DNA from: Eutypella sp. D-1 | Lineage: Eukaryota > Ascomycota > Sordariomycetes > Xylariales > Diatrypaceae | Assembly (NCBI GenBank): GCA_023313575.1 | Contig: JAJTTP010000024.1 | Coordinates: 496,001 to 560,000 of the forward strand | Reading direction: 5' to 3' | DNA length: 64,000 nt | Shown: positions 60,471 to 64,000 of the stretch, piece after piece | Layout: each line of letters starts with the position of its first letter | How positions within the stretch are numbered: position 1 is the first letter of the stretch | Position numbers and translations under genes: made by a program | The notes under the pieces: generated by a model | Database searches by the model: none | What the model was told of the DNA's origin: nothing | What the model saw: only the letters and a program-made list of their open reading frames with translations

Positions 60471-63400
60471 ACGCGGCTTTATTTACCGCGTAATAAGTTA
60501 TAAAAATATAATTATCGCCTTAAATATTTATATAAATACTTAATAAAAAAACGTTACGTTATTAAAAAACAAGCTGTTAAAATATAAAAAAACTAATTAA
60601 TAATAGCTATAGCTTATAAGTTTGTTATTGTTTACGTTAATCTTATATTTAAACGTTATAAACCAGGTTATATATATATTTTATTTTGCTATATATTTAA
60701 TTATATTAACTATTAATAAAAACCCTCGGGGTTTAATAATATGGCGTTATAAACCCTTATTTCCGAATTATTATAACGTACTCTTTCGAAACTTATACAC
60801 GCATGCATTCGGCTAGCCGATATTGTTTATAAAACGGATAGGCCCGAGCTTAACTTTAATAATATCGTAACTTAACTCCAGCAGTATTTATAATGTTAAA
60901 ATTAATAAGAATATATTAATAAGCTAAGGTAGCCGCTTTAAAATATAAAGGCAGTTTAAGTAAATAAAAATTATAGTTTTATTATATCGATATAATAAGT
61001 AAAACCGGGCGAATATAAGTTATAAATAATATAAATAAGCTTAAGATAAAAATAAATCGGTTTAGTAATATTTCGTTTAAGCTTAAAAGCTGGTTATTAT
61101 TATATCTTTTTAAAAACTTTTAATATTGTTTTTACCCCGGTTTTAAAGTTCGGACGGAACCGAGGATAAGGCATTATAACATGTAAAAGGATAATTAAAA
61201 ACCGGGATCTTATAGTTACGGATAAAGTTAAGCAAGGGATAAACTTAAAACATAACTAGTTATTAATACGTAATTTATTACCTGTTAATAACCGCCCTTA
61301 CTTATATTACGGCATATTATAATAACATAACTTAAACTTTAAGCAGTGTTTTGCATTAAATAAAATCGTAACTATATTTATTTAATTTAAACAGGCTTAC
61401 CAATTATATAAAAAACCTTGTGTTTTATAAAAACATATTTATTATTACTTTAATGCGCTTATATTACGGTTATATTATTATGTCTTTTATTTATATTAAC
61501 TTGCTTAACCGTAACGGCATAATGGATAGCTGCGCTTATTATAAACCTCGGTTATATATTATATTAAAGATATTATAACTTAACGTATAATTAAAATATT
61601 TATAAAGGGTAAGGGCCTTTTTAAGTTTATATAACCATTAATAAGCGCTAACTATTATTATAAGATTAAATACGCGGCGCCTTTTATCGGTAAGCTAAGA
61701 TGGTAATTACCGCAGCCTTTATCCGTTTATTAAAATACGGTTATTTTAATAATAAAAAACCTTTTTTAATGCTTTTAATCTGGATTTGCCTTAAGGTACG
61801 TACAGTACTGTTAGTAATGTTAGTATTACGTTTAACATCATTAATTTAATATTAATTTAAAAAGGCTGGGGACGTTATACGGCGGTAATAAAGATTGCTT
61901 GTTTTTAAATATATTTATACCGGCCGGCGGAATAAGCTTACCCGTAATGGTTTAAATTTATAAACAGGTTTTTATTTCCGTATTAACATTTTATAATACC
62001 CGGTTAAATTACTTTTAAACAAACGGTGGAGGATATAAAATAAAAAGCGCCGTAATGCACGATTTTTTAAAGTAAATTTATAATAATAATAATATTTATA
62101 TAACTGTTATAATATAATACCGATTAAGCGTATTCGGGTTTTTATCCTCGGTTAAAGTAATAAGGTTTAATATATTAAATATTAATATATATAATATATA
62201 TATTACGTTTATTTAAGTTTAAAAATTTATTTAACAGTTCGGCGGCGATTTTATACGGGTGATTATTACGGGCGTGTTTACCGGTGCCGGCATTATTATG
62301 TTATTAGCGATAATAAATAACGGCGGCAATAACGTTATGTTATTTTAAAATATTATTATAACAAGCCTTTATCTTTTTACGTAATAATATATAGCCGCTT
62401 AAAAGGTATATTTAAAGGTGAATTAAAAAATATTAACCCTTTTTTTACCCCTTTATTTATTAAAGATTACGATAACCGTTATTTATCCGAGTTATAATAC
62501 CGTTTTACCGTTTTAATTAATTATTTTATTAATTAAATTACGGTTAAAAGCTTTATTTTTAATTATTTAATATCGGTAAATTTAATTATATTATAAATCG
62601 TAAATAATTATATAAGCATAACGGGGCGGTATAAACGTTAAGCTTTTACGCCCGTTATTAATAATATATTAATCCGTTAACGTCCGTTTAAATAATTATT
62701 AAAAAAAATTAAACGGCTTTTACGTTTTATTTTTTAATACCGTTAATAAAGGCCCGTATTTTATTCCGTATAATATTACGGATAAGGTTTTTTTTTAATT
62801 TTAATTACGTAATAATTATTTATTATTAACCGGATAAAACGTGTTTATAATTTACGAAATTTATATACCTTTTAAAAGTATATCCGGTATTTTTACCGAT
62901 TCGGATAAAAAAGGTGTATTTTTTTCGATAATAAATTTATAATTTATTACGGGATGGTAGTAAATAATATTTAATTTATATGTTAAAGTTATATTTATTT
63001 ATTTATTATATTAATTAACGGATACGTATATTTATAATAAAATTAATTAATTTTAATATTTTTAATACTTAATTCCCCCGGGGTTATATAAAAATAATAT
63101 AAATATAACGGCGATAATGCCGGATATATTTATTATAAAAATTAATATTATGCTCCGAACCGTATTTTAATAAATTTAAAGCAATTTTATTATTTATAAC
63201 AACCCGAATTTAATTAAATGTTAAGTTAATGCTGCCGAAAGTGACGTTATAGCGGTAAAAATGTTAGTATAAAAGCTATAAGTAAGAGAATTAAGTAGAA
63301 ACTTAATATTTAACGTTAATATAACAGGTAATATGCCGGTTATTACGTTTTTTATGCCTGTTTTTAAGGTACGTTTATTAATAATAAGGTATATATTTAA

Positions 63401-63830
63401 TAATAATAACTTAATATTTCCGGTTAATATTATGTTTAAGATTATTAAAAGGACGGCGTAAAAAGGAGGGTAAAAAGAGCGATATCGGCTTTAAGCCAGC
63501 TTTAAACCTTAGGTTATAAAGTAATAATATGGCAGCGGACTTAATCGTTTATATTTTTTTTATAATTATGATTTATATCCTTTTAAATTATTTCGTTATT
63601 AAACGGCCCGAGGTAATACGGTAGCAATATATTATGGTTTATATAACGCTTTAAAATTAACTGTAGTTAATATAAGATAACCTTTTACTTTGCCTATCCG
63701 TTATTACATGGTTTTTAGTCCTTATAGCAATTATAATAAAGCCTAGGGCCTCTTATGTTAAGTTATGTAAAAGAAACCTGTTAAACGTAAGATAACCTAT
63801 GCGTTAAATGCCGTAATTAATATAAACCTG

Positions 63831-64000
63831 CATCCCAAGGAAACACGTTGCGGGAATACATCCTTCTTTCTTACTTTTTCACCGCCCCTACCTGGGGATC
63901 TGTTAGTTTCTTACCTGTTCAGGGAACAATACGACTTATCACCAACGAAACTGAGTACCATAAGACTGCGCCACGAAGGAGATACCGCACAGCTACCCTT
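63831..64000. other. return to normal composition at window edge
   Basis: The last 170 bases regain balanced composition (for example CGGGAATACATCC). No gene is supported, and the edge truncates whatever follows. Confidence 0.5.

Larger units (their letters stand above)
49985..63830. other. second RIP-type AT-rich block of decayed repeats
   Basis: Nearly 14 kb with TA-rich, CA/TG-poor composition, typical of RIP-mutated repetitive DNA. No intact gene is present. Recognisable parts are an LTR-related fragment (50239-50310), a solo LTR (56363-56777), another LTR copy (57297-57726) and unidentified coding-like stretches (51257-51496 on +; 60240-60470 on -). The right part (from about 57.7 kb) keeps more GC-containing words than the left part, suggesting different source elements or ages. 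The region may be several nested transposons, but their boundaries could not be resolved by eye. Confidence 0.75.

Overview
The window is nuclear DNA from a filamentous ascomycete (Pezizomycotina, most likely a Sordariomycete). The genes have short GT-AG introns with CTAAC/CTGAC-type branch sites and long, low-complexity intergenic DNA. Housekeeping genes are clearly fungal (Dhh1, Vps4, prefoldin 6, AMSH-like protease, Pex11C). Two large blocks are extremely AT-rich in the way repeat-induced point mutation (RIP) leaves transposons. I cannot name the species.

Layout. 1-18.2 kb is a conserved core: DHH1 (+), a membrane-anchored GH18 chitinase (+), VPS4 (-), prefoldin subunit 6 (+), an AMSH-like JAMM deubiquitinase (+) and an SRR1-like domain protein (+). 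18.4-25 kb is accessory: an MFS drug-efflux-type transporter (-) with one in-frame stop, a broken FAD-monooxygenase fragment (+) and an FHA-domain protein kinase (-). 25.7-33.6 kb is an AT-rich block holding a complete but RIP-destroyed Ty3/gypsy chromovirus (two LTRs, 5-bp target duplication) with a solo LTR of the same family nested in its 3' part. 33.6-50 kb is a gene island: a basic nuclear-looking protein of unknown function (+), a Gln-rich coiled-coil protein (-), a NorA-like short-chain dehydrogenase (-), Pex11C-like (+), an uncharacterised coiled-coil gene split by one in-frame stop (-) and an Hsp70-like gene with eight exons (+). 50-63.8 kb is a second RIP block with a solo LTR, a further LTR copy and unidentified coding remnants; normal composition returns in the last 170 bases.

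How it fits together. Vps4 and the AMSH-like protease both act on the ESCRT/endosome pathway, and Dhh1 and prefoldin are general cell functions. The accessory stretch looks like the residue of a secondary-metabolism locus (efflux pump plus monooxygenase tail) now decaying next to RIP-affected transposons. Two otherwise intact frames carry exactly one premature stop, which fits point mutation (possibly RIP leakage turning Gln codons into TAA/TAG) better than random decay.

The most notable item is the Hsp70-like protein at 46.9-49.2 kb. Once spliced, its reading frame is intact over 560 codons, yet both phosphate-binding loops of the actin/Hsp70 fold are altered, and the second is built around an 11-base exon. 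No CRISPR array, rRNA or convincing tRNA gene was seen. Exon boundaries were worked out by hand from splice motifs, phase and family similarity, without transcript evidence.
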